Source of the DNA: CADEDH01 sp039029735
GTDB taxonomy: Bacteria; Actinomycetota; Acidimicrobiia; Acidimicrobiales; SZUA-35
NCBI GenBank assembly: GCA_039029735.1
Contig: JBCCFL010000020.1
Coordinates: 28,456 to 92,455 of the forward strand
Length of the DNA: 64,000 nucleotides
Reading direction: 5' to 3'
This document shows, one piece after another, positions 1 to 8,117 of this stretch; position 1 is the first letter of the stretch, and each line of letters begins with the position of its first letter. The notes beneath the pieces were generated by a model. It ran no database searches. It was not told the DNA's origin and saw nothing but the letters and a program-made list of their open reading frames with translations. The translations under genes and the position numbers were made by a program.

Positions 1-1391
1 AGATCCTGCGGAATCGCCACGGCGCCACCGCTGTGGCCCACGCCGACGCCGCTCGGCCCAGTGCTGACAACCGGGGCGAGCGAATCTCCGAGGGCATTGG
101 CGGCGCCATCGCCACCCTCGCCCGAGCCCGCCTCGTGGTGCTCCCGCTCGCCGTGGCGATCAGCGCCGTGGCCGCCGTGTTCGCCCTCCGGGTGGAGACT
201 GCGTTCGACGTGGAGGACTTCTTCTCCTCCGACACCGACTTCGTGGTCGGCCTCAACGAGCTCGACGACCACGTCGGCGACCGCGGCGGCGAGCCCGCCA
301 TCATCTACGTGGAAGGCGACCTGTCCGACCCGGAGGCGCTGGCCACCGTGTCGAGTGCGCTCGACGAGGTGCGGGCGCTCGACGTGGGCACCTTGGCCAA
401 GCTCGATGGCGAGGTCGACATCCGGGGCGGCATCTTCGACGTGTTCGACGCGGTGTGGGCATCTCCGGCGGCCCAGGGCATGATCACTGCCACCTCGGGC
501 GTGGAACTCACCGACACCGATGGCAACCGCATCCCCGACACTCGGGAGCAGATCGAAGCCATCGTGGCGGTCGGATCGGAGCGGGGCATCCCGTTCGACG
601 AGCAGCGGCTCGCCCTCACTCCCGACGACGTGCAGACCAGCATCGACCTGGACGGCCTCTCGGCTGATCAGCCGGACGCCGCCACCGTGTTCGAGCTCGG
701 GCTGGTGAACAGCCGGGCCCAGGAGTCGGTGGCCGACGCCCGCACGGTGCTCGATCCCATCACCGAGCAGCTCGGTGACGACCTCGGCGGCACCTTCGTC
801 CAGGTCACCGGCAGCCCGTTCGTCCGCGGCGCCTCTCTCGACGCCACGAGCCGAGCTCTCATCGTGTCGCTCCCGATCGCCCTCGGCATCTGTCTCGCCA
901 TTGCGGCGCTCTTCCTCCGGTCGCTCCGCTACGGCCTCGCCGCCATCGTGCCGATCCTGATGGTGGTGGCCTGGCTGTACGGCTTCATGGAGGTGGCGGG
1001 CTACTCGATCAACATCGTCACCGCCACGATCGGCGCCGTGTCGATCGGTATCGGCATCGACTTCGCCCTCCACTACATCGCCCGCTACCGCGAGGAGCTC
1101 GCCCGCCACGGCAGCCGCAATGTGGCGGTGCGCATCGCGGGCGAAGGCACCGGGGCGGCGCTCGTGGCCTCGGCGGTCAGCTCAGCGGTCGGCTTCGGGA
1201 TCATGGCGTTCGCTCCCATGCCCCTGTTCGCCGCCTACGGGCTGCTCACCGCCCTCATGATCGCCATGGCCCTGGTTGCAACCCTGGTGGTGCTGCCTGG
1301 TCTGCTGGTGCTCATCACCCGCGACGCCGAGCCCGGGGCCGACAGCGTGGATCTCGTTGCCGAGCGTGAGGTGGCTAGCGTCGGGGTGTAG
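1..1391 (+). CDS. MMPL/RND-family transporter, C-terminal half (5' incomplete)
   Basis: The reading frame is open from the first bases of the window, so the gene begins upstream and only its last ~460 residues are seen. They hold one membrane span (LVVLPLAVAISAVAAVFALRV), a ~200-residue extracytoplasmic domain, then a bundle of about five spans. The second of these carries the RND-type sequence GIGIDFALHYIARY, with an acidic residue inside the membrane. This matches the second repeat of MMPL/RND exporters, which use the proton gradient to move lipids or hydrophobic compounds. The substrate cannot be told. A GTG at 33 could be mistaken for the start, but coding continues before it without a break. 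Confidence 0.85.
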   Translation, partial: ILRNRHGATAVAHADAARPSADNRGERISEGIGGAIATLARARLVVLPLAVAISAVAAVFALRVETAFDVEDFFSSDTDFVVGLNELDDHVGDRGGEPAIIYVEGDLSDPEALATVSSALDEVRALDVGTLAKLDGEVDIRGGIFDVFDAVWASPAAQGMITATSGVELTDTDGNRIPDTREQIEAIVAVGSERGIPFDEQRLALTPDDVQTSIDLDGLSADQPDAATVFELGLVNSRAQESVADARTVLDPITEQLGDDLGGTFVQVTGSPFVRGASLDATSRALIVSLPIALGICLAIAALFLRSLRYGLAAIVPILMVVAWLYGFMEVAGYSINIVTATIGAVSIGIGIDFALHYIARYREELARHGSRNVAVRIAGEGTGAALVASAVSSAVGFGIMAFAPMPLFAAYGLLTALMIAMALVATLVVLPGLLVLITRDAEPGADSVDLVAEREVASVGV

Positions 1392-1437
1392 TGCACCCCT
1401 CATCACCACTCCGACACCGAGCCGAGCCCAGGCCCGC

Positions 1438-2511
1438 ATGAGCCAGCAGGCAATCCCCTGTGTGCTCATGCGGGCCGGCTCGTCCCGGGGGCCGTTCTTC
1501 TTGGCCTCCGACCTGCCGTCCGACCGTGGGGAGCTGTCGGCGTTGCTGCTGCGGGTGATGGGCTCACCCGACGCTCGCCAGATCGACGGCCTCGGCGGCG
1601 CCACCACCGTCACGAGCAAGGTGGCAATCGTCTCGCCGTCCGACGTGCCGGGGGTCGACGTCGACTTCCTGTTCGCCCAGGTGGAGATCGAGCGGGCCGA
1701 CGTCGACTGGGCGCCGACGTGCGGCAACATGCTCGCCGGGGTTGCACCGTTCGCCATCGAACACGGACTGGTGGCTGCCGCCGACGGCGAGACACACGTG
1801 GTGGTCCGGGCAGTCAACACCGACACAGTGATCGACGCCGTGGTGCAGACCCCCGGAGGAGCGGTGACGTGGGCCGGACGCCAGGCCATGGCCGGCGTCC
1901 CCGGCACCGCAGCACCCATCCAGCTCCTGTTCCGGTCCGTGAGTGGCACCCACACGGGCCGTCTGCTTCCCACGGGCAACGTGGTCGACCTGTTCGACGG
2001 GGTGGAGGCCACGTGTGTCGATGCCGTGATGCCCACCGTGCACGTGCGGGCCGTCGAGATGGGCTTCACCGCCACCGAGCCCGCAGCCGAGATCCACGGA
2101 GATGTCGCCTTCATGGCTCGGATGGAGCGGATCCGCCGGTTGGCCGGTGAGGCAATGGGCTTCGGCGACGTGAGCCGCAGCGTTGTGCCCAAGTTCGCCA
2201 TGGTCGCGCCACCGGTCGGATCGGCTCACCTTGCGGCCCGCTACCTCACCCCCTCACAGTGTCATCCCGCCTACGCCCTGTCCGGGTCGATATCGGCGGC
2301 ATCTGGAGCACTCGTCGATGGGTCGATCGTGGCCGAGGTGGTTCGGCCGGATGCCCGGATGCCCGAACTGGTCGAGATCGAGCACCCCAGTGGCTCCATC
2401 GAGGTGGCGTTGCGGGCCGACGTGTCGGTGCAACCGCCCCTGATCACGGCTGGTGGTTCGGTCCGCACGGCTCGCCCGATCATGCGGGGCGAGGTGTTGG
2501 TGCCGAGCTGA
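1438..2511 (+). CDS. PrpF/GalD-family isomerase
   Basis: 357 residues of the PrpF family (two diaminopimelate-epimerase-like domains). These enzymes isomerise unsaturated tricarboxylates or dicarboxylates, such as methylaconitate (PrpF) or 4-oxalomesaconate (GalD). Visible family marks are MRAGSSRGPFF near the N-terminus, TSKVAIV (Lys61) and PTCGNM (Cys95), where the active-site Lys and Cys lie. The ATG at 1438 gives the normal family N-terminus. The frame runs further upstream, but that part overlaps the transporter. No propionate or gallate pathway gene is adjacent, so the substrate is open. It ends 84 bp before the phosphorylase, which has its own promoter. Confidence 0.8.
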   Translation: MSQQAIPCVLMRAGSSRGPFFLASDLPSDRGELSALLLRVMGSPDARQIDGLGGATTVTSKVAIVSPSDVPGVDVDFLFAQVEIERADVDWAPTCGNMLAGVAPFAIEHGLVAAADGETHVVVRAVNTDTVIDAVVQTPGGAVTWAGRQAMAGVPGTAAPIQLLFRSVSGTHTGRLLPTGNVVDLFDGVEATCVDAVMPTVHVRAVEMGFTATEPAAEIHGDVAFMARMERIRRLAGEAMGFGDVSRSVVPKFAMVAPPVGSAHLAARYLTPSQCHPAYALSGSISAASGALVDGSIVAEVVRPDARMPELVEIEHPSGSIEVALRADVSVQPPLITAGGSVRTARPIMRGEVLVPS

Positions 2512-2582
2512 GCCTGCCCCCGGGTGTATCGGGCGGGCAGCGTTGTGGTGCATCGCCCACAGTGTCGAGCGGGCTGGGCCGA

Positions 2583-2588
2583 TACCGT
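2583..2588 (+). promoter_or_regulatory. -10 box TACCGT, leaderless start of phosphorylase gene
   Basis: TACCGT ends 7 nt before the GTG at 2596. A TANNNT box at this distance places transcription start on or next to the start codon, so the mRNA would be leaderless. No Shine-Dalgarno sequence is present. Confidence 0.55.
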
Positions 2589-2595
2589 CGATGCA

Positions 2596-3360
2596 GTGCT
2601 GGGCGTGATCACCGGAAGCGGGCTCTACGAGCTGCCCGGCTTGGGCGACCCTGCCCACGGGGACGTGTCAACGCCCTACGGCGATGCCACCGTCACCCGG
2701 GGTACGTGGCACGGCCAGCCGGTGGCCTTCGTGGCGCGCCACGGCAGCGGCCACACCGTTGCGCCCCACGCGATCAACTACCGGGCCAACGTCTGGGCGT
2801 TGCAGTCCGTCGGCGTCACCGATGTGCTGGCCACCGCGGTCAGCGGCGGGATCAGCAGCGAGATGGCACCGGGGCGTCTGGTGCTGATCAGCGACGTGAT
2901 CGACTTTACGGCTGGTCGGGCGTGTACCTTTTTCGATGGTGCTACAGATCCCGGCTTCGGGGCCGGTCGGGGCGTCACCCACACTGACATGACACATCCC
3001 TACCATCCCGACCTCCGCGACCTCCTCCGGCGGGCCGCTGCGGCCGCATCGGTCGACGTCATCGACGGTGCCGTGTACTGCACCACCAACGGCCCCCGCT
3101 TCGAGACGCCGGCCGAGATCACCATGATGGGCCGTCTCGGTGGTGACCTGGTGGGCATGACCGGATACCCCGAGGTGGCGCTGGCCAATGAGGCCGGCTT
3201 GCGCTACGCGTCGGTCGGCATCGTGTCGAACTGGGCCGCCGGCATCGCCGACGCCCCACTGTCGGCCGACGACATCTTCGCCGTGATCTCCGATGCCGGT
3301 GATCGCCTCTATCGTCTCTTCGGTTCCGCCGCCGAACTGCACGCAGGATCTTCCGCATGA
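2596..3360 (+). CDS. mtnP: S-methyl-5'-thioinosine/thioadenosine phosphorylase (PNP family 2)
   Basis: 254 residues. Phosphorolysis of a 5'-modified purine nucleoside to the base plus 5-deoxy-5-methylthioribose-1-phosphate (or the 5-deoxy analogue). Seen: GVITGSGLYELPGL (phosphate site), FVARHGSGHTVAPHAINYRAN, CTTNGPRFETPAEI and VGMTGYPEVALANEAGLRY. The base-binding stretch reads SNWAAG (Asn212, Ala214), where adenine-specific MTAPs such as the human enzyme have TDYDCW. Asn and Ala there are characteristic of 6-oxopurine (methylthioinosine) phosphorylases, which agrees with the deaminase at 8114-9466. Start GTG 2596 is preferred because it follows the promoter box and gives the family N-terminus. 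The stop overlaps the next start (ATGA), so the aldolase is translationally coupled. Confidence 0.88.
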   Translation: MLGVITGSGLYELPGLGDPAHGDVSTPYGDATVTRGTWHGQPVAFVARHGSGHTVAPHAINYRANVWALQSVGVTDVLATAVSGGISSEMAPGRLVLISDVIDFTAGRACTFFDGATDPGFGAGRGVTHTDMTHPYHPDLRDLLRRAAAAASVDVIDGAVYCTTNGPRFETPAEITMMGRLGGDLVGMTGYPEVALANEAGLRYASVGIVSNWAAGIADAPLSADDIFAVISDAGDRLYRLFGSAAELHAGSSA

Positions 3361-4079
3361 AACTCGCCATCGACATCATCGCCACCGCTCAGGCCATGAA
3401 CTCCAGTGGCATCAACTCGGGAACCGCCGGCAACGTATCGGCTCGAACCTCGTCGGGGATGCTGGTCACGCCATCGGGGATGGACTACGAGCAGCTCACC
3501 CCCGAAGACATCGTGGCCATGGACTTCGACACGTCCTGGTTCGCGACCAACAATCTCAAGCCGTCGTCGGAGTGGCGGATGCATCTCGACGTGCTCCGGG
3601 CCCGGCCCGATCTCAATGCCGTGGTGCACACCCACTCCACCCACGCCACCGCGTTGTCACTGCACGGCCGGGGGCTCGGCCCCTACCACTACATGGTGGC
3701 CGCCGCCGGGGGTCATGACATCCGGTGTGCGCCCTATGCCACGTTCGGGAGCCAGGAGCTGTCGGATGCTGCGGTCACGGCCCTCGAAGGGCGACGGGCG
3801 TGCCTGCTGGCCCACCACGGTGTGTTGGCCGCCGGCCCCGATCTCGCATCGGCGTTGTCGCTCGCAATCCAGGTCGAAGAACTGGCCCATCAGTACCTCG
3901 CCTCGCTTGCCCTGGGGGAGCCCCCACAGCTCACGGTGTCGGAGATGCGCCGGGTGGTGGCCAAGTTCGAGCGGTCGGGCTACGGGTCGGCGCCGCGCCG
4001 TCTCAGCCCGGACGACGATCGCGATTCCACGCTGCTCGACCTCGAAGGTCGCGAGCCGATTCTCCATCTCGAGAACTGA
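3357..4079 (+). CDS. FucA-like class II aldolase, candidate 5-deoxyribulose/methylthioribulose-1-P aldolase
   Basis: 240 residues, resembling E. coli L-fuculose-1-phosphate aldolase along its whole length. Seen: GTAGNVSAR and TPSGMDYEQL for phosphate binding, the catalytic Glu72 in PSSEWR, zinc ligands His91 and His93 (VVHTHS) and His154 (AHHG), and HYMVAAAGG with Tyr112. These line up with E73, H92, H94, H155 and Y113 of FucA, one residue off. The family splits ketose-1-phosphates to dihydroxyacetone phosphate plus an aldehyde. Coupling by a 4-bp overlap to the phosphorylase, and mtnA nearby, suggest the substrate is 5-methylthioribulose-1-P or 5-deoxyribulose-1-P, as in the DHAP shunt. MtnB dehydratase is the alternative, but the likeness to FucA is closer. 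Confidence 0.82.
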   Translation: MKLAIDIIATAQAMNSSGINSGTAGNVSARTSSGMLVTPSGMDYEQLTPEDIVAMDFDTSWFATNNLKPSSEWRMHLDVLRARPDLNAVVHTHSTHATALSLHGRGLGPYHYMVAAAGGHDIRCAPYATFGSQELSDAAVTALEGRRACLLAHHGVLAAGPDLASALSLAIQVEELAHQYLASLALGEPPQLTVSEMRRVVAKFERSGYGSAPRRLSPDDDRDSTLLDLEGREPILHLEN

Positions 4080-4110
4080 TCCAGCTGGAACTGGGCCCCA
4101 TCCCCTGAGC

Positions 4111-4116
4111 TAGCGT
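4111..4116 (+). promoter_or_regulatory. -10 box TAGCGT for alcohol dehydrogenase gene
   Basis: TAGCGT lies 35 nt before ATG 4152. A start about 7 nt downstream would leave a ~30-nt leader containing the strong ribosome binding site AAGGGGGAG (4138-4146). Confidence 0.45.
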
Positions 4117-4151
4117 CGACCGACACGACGACGATCGAAGGGGGAGTGGCC

Positions 4152-5303
4152 ATGAAGACTCGTGCTGCAGTCCTGCACGGCATCGGCGAGCGGTGGAGCG
4201 TCGAGGAGATCGAGCTCGATCCACCTGGCCCCGGTGAGGTGTTGGTGAAAACGGCCTACGCCGGGCTCTGTCACAGTGACGAACATCTCGTGACCGGCGA
4301 CATGGTGCCGCCTCAGGAGCTGCTGGATCAGCTCCCGCGCAAGACGATGTTTCCCATCATCGGTGGCCACGAGGGATCAGGCGTTGTCACCGAGGTGGGC
4401 CCCAACGTCACCAAGGTGGCAGTCGGCGACCACGTGAGCTGTTCGTTCGTGCCGGCCTGCGGCATCTGCCCCCCGTGCGCCGAAGGGCGCCAGAACCTGT
4501 GCGATCTCGGGGCTCGCACCTTCGGTGGGGGCATGATCACCGACGGCACCTATCGCACGCACACCGCGGACGGCACTGTGCTCGGCAAGCTCGCCCAGCT
4601 CGGCACGTTCAGTGAGTACATGACGGTGGCCCAGGAGTCGGTGATCAGAGTGGAGCCCGACCTTCCGCTCGACGTGGTCTGCCTGGTGAGCTGTGGCGTG
4701 GCCACCGGTTACGGGTCGGCGGTCAACCGCGCCGACATCCGCCCGGGCGACACCGTTGTGGTGGTTGGCTGTGGCGGGATCGGGATGAACGCCGTACAGG
4801 GAGCGGCTGCGGCCGGCGCCGTGAACGTCGTGGCTGTCGACCCGATCGAGTTCAAGCGGGAGCAGGCGATGGCCTTCGGCGCCACCCACACCGCCAACTC
4901 GGTCCAGGACGCCGTCGACATCGTGCGCGATCTCACCTGGGGTCGCATGGCGCACTCGGTGATCTTGACCCCTGGTGTGCTCACGGGCGATCTCGTCCAG
5001 CCGGCCATGGACCTCACAGCCAAGGGCGGCACGGTCGTGGCGACCGCCGTCGCCCCGATGTCGCAACAAGACGTCAAGCTGGACCTGTCGCGCCTCACGC
5101 TGTGGCAGAAGGAGCTGCGGGGCACGATCTTCGGCTCGGCCAGTCCGAACCATCGCATCCCAGAGCTGTTGATGATGTACCGCCAGGGGCGGCTCAAGCT
5201 CGACGAGCTCATCACCCGTCGCTACTCGCTCGACGAGATCAACGAGGGCTACGACGACATGAACGCCGGCATCAACATCCGGGGTGTGATCGAGTTCGAC
5301 TGA
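4152..5303 (+). CDS. NDMA-dependent (mycofactocin-linked) zinc alcohol dehydrogenase
   Basis: 383 residues, zinc medium-chain dehydrogenase. Catalytic zinc ligands Cys40 (GLCHSDEH) and His73-Glu74 (GGHEGSG); structural zinc Cys103, 106, 109 and 117; Rossmann motif GCGGIGMNAVQGA near 210. The long insert after GTGD, and stretches such as VAVDPIEFKREQAMAFGATH and LTWGRMA, mark the actinobacterial NDMA-dependent subfamily. Its NAD(H) is bound tightly and re-oxidised by an external carrier, thought in vivo to be mycofactocin. Between the aldolase and mtnA it could handle the aldehyde (methylthioacetaldehyde or acetaldehyde) released by the aldolase; that is inference. GTG 4146 is possible, but ATG 4152 is better spaced from the ribosome binding site. 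Confidence 0.87.
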   Translation: MKTRAAVLHGIGERWSVEEIELDPPGPGEVLVKTAYAGLCHSDEHLVTGDMVPPQELLDQLPRKTMFPIIGGHEGSGVVTEVGPNVTKVAVGDHVSCSFVPACGICPPCAEGRQNLCDLGARTFGGGMITDGTYRTHTADGTVLGKLAQLGTFSEYMTVAQESVIRVEPDLPLDVVCLVSCGVATGYGSAVNRADIRPGDTVVVVGCGGIGMNAVQGAAAAGAVNVVAVDPIEFKREQAMAFGATHTANSVQDAVDIVRDLTWGRMAHSVILTPGVLTGDLVQPAMDLTAKGGTVVATAVAPMSQQDVKLDLSRLTLWQKELRGTIFGSASPNHRIPELLMMYRQGRLKLDELITRRYSLDEINEGYDDMNAGINIRGVIEFD

Positions 5304-5356
5304 CCTGCGTCGAGCCGTCCGACCGGCGGCTCCCGGGTGCCATCGGGCGGTGGCGG

Positions 5357-5362
5357 TATGGT
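5357..5362 (+). promoter_or_regulatory. -10 box TATGGT, leaderless start of GNAT gene
   Basis: TATGGT ends 7 nt before ATG 5370. The box overlaps the alternative ATG at 5358, which makes 5370 the likelier start. Confidence 0.5.
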
Positions 5363-5369
5363 CTCGGCC

Positions 5370-5906
5370 ATGCGTCTCGTCGAACCAGACACCCCCGGTG
5401 CCATCGCCATCACCGTGTGGGATCTGGTGATGGCCTCACCGCCCGCGACCGAGGTGGATGCCGCGCCCGTGGGTGTCGAGGTGGTCGAGGCCACCGAACC
5501 GGCCCCTGATCTCAGCGCCTTCTACTACCGGGCGGTCGGCCGCGACTGGCAATGGGTGGACCGCGAGAGCTGGACCGACGCCCAGTGGCTCGCCTGGGTC
5601 GACCGCCCCGAGCACCATCTCCACACCCTGTCGGTGGCCGGCGCACCCGGCGGCTACGTCGAGCTGGAGCAGCAGGACGGTGGCGCGGTCGAGATCGCCT
5701 ACTTCGGCCTCACCCCCAAGGCTCGGGGTCACGGGCTCGGGCGATGGTTTCTGTCCTACGCCATCGCCATTGCGTGGGCCCTGCCCGGTACGAGTCGACT
5801 GTGGCTCCACACGTGCAGCCTCGACGGGCCGGCTGCGCTGCCGAACTATCTCAACCGTGGCTTCGAGGTCAGCCGTGAGTACACGGAGTGGCGCCGGCCG
5901 AGTTGA
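5370..5906 (+). CDS. GNAT-family N-acetyltransferase
   Basis: 178 residues. The C-terminal half has the acetyl-CoA site of GNAT enzymes: VEIAYFGLTPKARGHGLG, with the pyrophosphate-binding R-G-H-G-L-G, then helix RWFLSYAIAIAW and the strand LWLHTCSLDGPAALPNYLNRGF. The ending NYLNRGFEV is typical of small-molecule acetyltransferases. The N-terminal ~70 residues are less typical. The acceptor is unknown. The gene has its own promoter and stands between two dehydrogenases, so a metabolic link to its neighbours is not clear. ATG 5358 is an alternative start adding four residues. Confidence 0.8.
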   Translation: MRLVEPDTPGAIAITVWDLVMASPPATEVDAAPVGVEVVEATEPAPDLSAFYYRAVGRDWQWVDRESWTDAQWLAWVDRPEHHLHTLSVAGAPGGYVELEQQDGGAVEIAYFGLTPKARGHGLGRWFLSYAIAIAWALPGTSRLWLHTCSLDGPAALPNYLNRGFEVSREYTEWRRPS

Positions 5907-5945
5907 CAACTGCTCGAGAGCAATTCGAGCCCAGATCTTGTCACC

Positions 5946-6001
5946 GGAAAGATAAGGGGGTAGGGTCTGGATCGAACCCTGATCTTTCTAGTGGAAAGAT
6001 C
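5946..6001 (+). promoter_or_regulatory. Promoter with operator-like palindrome
   Basis: A possible -10 box TAGGGT (5961-5966) is flanked by GGAAAGAT at 5946-5953 and again at 5993-6000. The second copy is part of an inverted repeat, GATCTTT (5981-5987), 7-nt spacer, AAAGATC (5995-6001). Repeated half-sites round a promoter suggest a repressor-controlled start for the oxidoreductase at 6032. No regulator gene is adjacent. Confidence 0.45.
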
Positions 6002-6031
6002 AGGTGGGACGCGACGAGCGGGAGCAGTGCC

Positions 6032-7042
6032 ATGGCCTACAGACGAGCGATCATCACCCAGTTCGGCGGACCGGAGGTGCTCCGGGTCGTGGAGGAGGCG
6101 ACGCTCCCCGAGCCGGAGCCAGGCGAGGTCCGCATCCGAGTTCTCGCCGCCGGGGTCGCCTTCACCGACACGATGATCCGCCAAGGGAGCTACCCCGACG
6201 TGAAGGAGGAGCCACCGTTCACGCCGGGCTACGACATGGTCGGCGTCGTCGACGCCCTGGGTGACGGTGTCACCACGCTCGCCGTCGGCCAGATGGTCGC
6301 CGAACTCACGGTGATCGGCGCCTACTCGGAGTACATCTGCCTCGACGCCGAGCGGCTCGTTCCGGTGCCCGATGGTGTGGATCCAGCCGAGGCCGTGAGC
6401 ATGATCCTCACCTACGTGACGGCATACCAGATGCTCCATCGCAAGGCGATGATCGAGAATGGTCAGCGGATCCTGGTGCATGGCGCCGTGGGAACGGCAC
6501 TGCTGCAGCTCGGCGGCCTGCTCGACCTCGAGATGTACGGCACGGCATCGGAGGCCAAGGCCGGTCACGTGGCCGCGCTGGGCGCCACCCGGATCGACTA
6601 TCGCCACGAGGACTTCGTGGCGAGGATCGACGAGTTGACCGACGATGGGGTTGACGCCGTCTTCGACGGCATCGGGCCTGAGACCTTCCGGCGCTCGTTC
6701 CGCACCCTTCGGCCCGGCGGAACGCTCGTCATCTTCGGCACCGCTGCATCCGACCTGTCGAGCATGCGAGCCAAGATCGGCCTGGCCTTCGCCGCGCTGG
6801 GTCTACTCGTGCGCCGCTACCTGTCACGGACCCGGACCGTCACCGGATACAGCATCGCTCCTCGACGCCGGGACCACCCCGAGATGTTCCACGAGGACCT
6901 GACCGCCCTCTTCAAGCTGGTCGCCTCCCGGAAGATCGTTCCCGTGATCGGGCGGCGGGTGACACTCGACGAAATCGTCGAGGCCCACGAACTCATCGAC
7001 GCCTTCGCGGTCGAGGGCAAGATCGTGCTCACCTTCGACTGA
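6032..7042 (+). CDS. Quinone-oxidoreductase-like medium-chain dehydrogenase (zinc-independent)
   Basis: 336 residues, NADPH:quinone reductase / zeta-crystallin type. Seen: N-terminal GroES-like domain with PGEVRIRVLAAGVAFTDTMIRQGSYP, FTPGYDMVGVVDALGDGV, and a nucleotide-binding domain starting HGAVGTALLQL near residue 150. The cysteine and histidine zinc ligands of alcohol dehydrogenases are absent, so it should act without metal on quinones or enones. ATG 6032 follows GCGGGAGCAG; the frame is open further upstream into the palindromic promoter, which is not coding. Isolated transcription unit with an operator-like repeat ahead of it. Physiological substrate unknown. Confidence 0.82.
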   Translation: MAYRRAIITQFGGPEVLRVVEEATLPEPEPGEVRIRVLAAGVAFTDTMIRQGSYPDVKEEPPFTPGYDMVGVVDALGDGVTTLAVGQMVAELTVIGAYSEYICLDAERLVPVPDGVDPAEAVSMILTYVTAYQMLHRKAMIENGQRILVHGAVGTALLQLGGLLDLEMYGTASEAKAGHVAALGATRIDYRHEDFVARIDELTDDGVDAVFDGIGPETFRRSFRTLRPGGTLVIFGTAASDLSSMRAKIGLAFAALGLLVRRYLSRTRTVTGYSIAPRRRDHPEMFHEDLTALFKLVASRKIVPVIGRRVTLDEIVEAHELIDAFAVEGKIVLTFD

Positions 7043-7067
7043 CCCGAGTTCAGCGCAGCGGGCGCCC

Positions 7068-7073
7068 TACGCT
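7068..7073 (+). promoter_or_regulatory. -10 box TACGCT, leaderless start of mtnA
   Basis: TACGCT ends 6 nt before ATG 7080 and no ribosome binding site is seen, so mtnA and the coupled deaminase gene probably come from a leaderless mRNA. Confidence 0.55.
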
Positions 7074-7079
7074 CGGGCC

Positions 7080-8117
7080 ATGCGCGCCATGACCTGGCAA
7101 GGCGACAGCCTCCATCTCATCGACCAGACCCAGCTGCCTCACGCCGAGGACATCCTGGCCATCCAGGCCGTCCCCGAGCTGGTGGCTGCGATCATGCGCC
7201 TGAGCGTGCGGGGCGCCCCCGCTCTCGGCGTCGCCGGGGCCTACGGCGTGGTGCTGGCCATGGACGCCGACGACCCGACGGTCGAGGCCTCACAGGGCCA
7301 TTTCGCTGCGGCCGTTCGCACGCTGCGCGACGCCCGGCCAACGGCGGTGAACCTGGCCCGCATGGTCGACCGGGTGGCCTCAGTCGTGGCGCACGGCGTT
7401 GACGCCGGGCACCCTCTGGCCGCGATCCGAGCGGCGGCGGTGGCCGAGGCAACGGCGATCCACGACGCCGAGGTGGACGCCTCACGGGCCATGGGGGAGA
7501 TCGGCGCCGACCTGGTGGCCGACCTTGCTCCCGATCCGGCGGCGGTGCGGGCCATGACGGTGTGCAACACCGGCGGGTTGGCGGCCGTCGAGCGTGGAAC
7601 CGCCCTTGCGGTGATCCAGACGCTCCACGAGCGCGGCGCCCTCACCGAGGCGCTTGCGGTGGAGACTCGCCCCCTGCTGCAAGGAGGGCGGCTCACCACC
7701 TGGGAACTCGGTCGGATGGGCGCTCCCCACCGCCTGTGTGTCGACGGTGCTGGCCCGTTCCTGTTGGCCCGGGGCGCGGCTGATGTGGTGCTGATCGGGG
7801 CCGATCGGGTGGCCGCCAACGGCGACACGGCCAACAAGATCGGCAGCTTCTCACTGGCGCTCGGTGCCGCCCACGCCGGCGTGCCCTTCGTCGTCGTCGC
7901 CCCGGAGTCGACGCTGGATCCCGACACCCCCGACGGCACCGCCATCCCCATCGAAGATCGTGGGGCGAGCGAGGTGACGGGTGTCGGCGACCACCGGATC
8001 GCCCCCGAGGGAACCGACGCCGCCAACCCGGCGTTCGACGTGACGCCGGTGAGCCTCATCACGGCGCTCGTCACCGAGCGCCGTGTCGTCCGCTTCGATC
8101 GAGGAGAAACCCTGTGA
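7080..8117 (+). CDS. mtnA: S-methyl-5-thioribose-1-phosphate isomerase
   Basis: 345 residues, full length. Converts the ring-closed aldose phosphate made by the phosphorylase (5-methylthioribose-1-P, also 5-deoxyribose-1-P) to the ketose phosphate used by the aldolase. Seen: RGAPALGVAGAYG, catalytic Cys162 in TVCNTGGLA, ETRPLLQGGRLTTWEL, catalytic Asp242 in IGADRVAANGDTANKIGS, and PFVVVAPESTLDPDTPDG. All belong to MtnA rather than to eIF2B-like paralogues. The stop overlaps the deaminase start by 4 bp (GTGA), which ties the two together. Its substrate comes from the 2596-3360 gene and its product would feed the 3357-4079 gene. Confidence 0.93.
   Translation: MRAMTWQGDSLHLIDQTQLPHAEDILAIQAVPELVAAIMRLSVRGAPALGVAGAYGVVLAMDADDPTVEASQGHFAAAVRTLRDARPTAVNLARMVDRVASVVAHGVDAGHPLAAIRAAAVAEATAIHDAEVDASRAMGEIGADLVADLAPDPAAVRAMTVCNTGGLAAVERGTALAVIQTLHERGALTEALAVETRPLLQGGRLTTWELGRMGAPHRLCVDGAGPFLLARGAADVVLIGADRVAANGDTANKIGSFSLALGAAHAGVPFVVVAPESTLDPDTPDGTAIPIEDRGASEVTGVGDHRIAPEGTDAANPAFDVTPVSLITALVTERRVVRFDRGETL

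Noticed and set aside
1276..1437. N-terminal extension of the PrpF-family protein
   Set aside because: It overlaps the transporter gene in another frame and has no family similarity; ATG 1438 gives the expected N-terminus.
3357..4079. Methylthioribulose-1-phosphate dehydratase (MtnB)
   Set aside because: Same superfamily, but FucA-like sequence marks and all FucA catalytic residues at matching spacing favour an aldolase; other MtnB-pathway genes are missing nearby.
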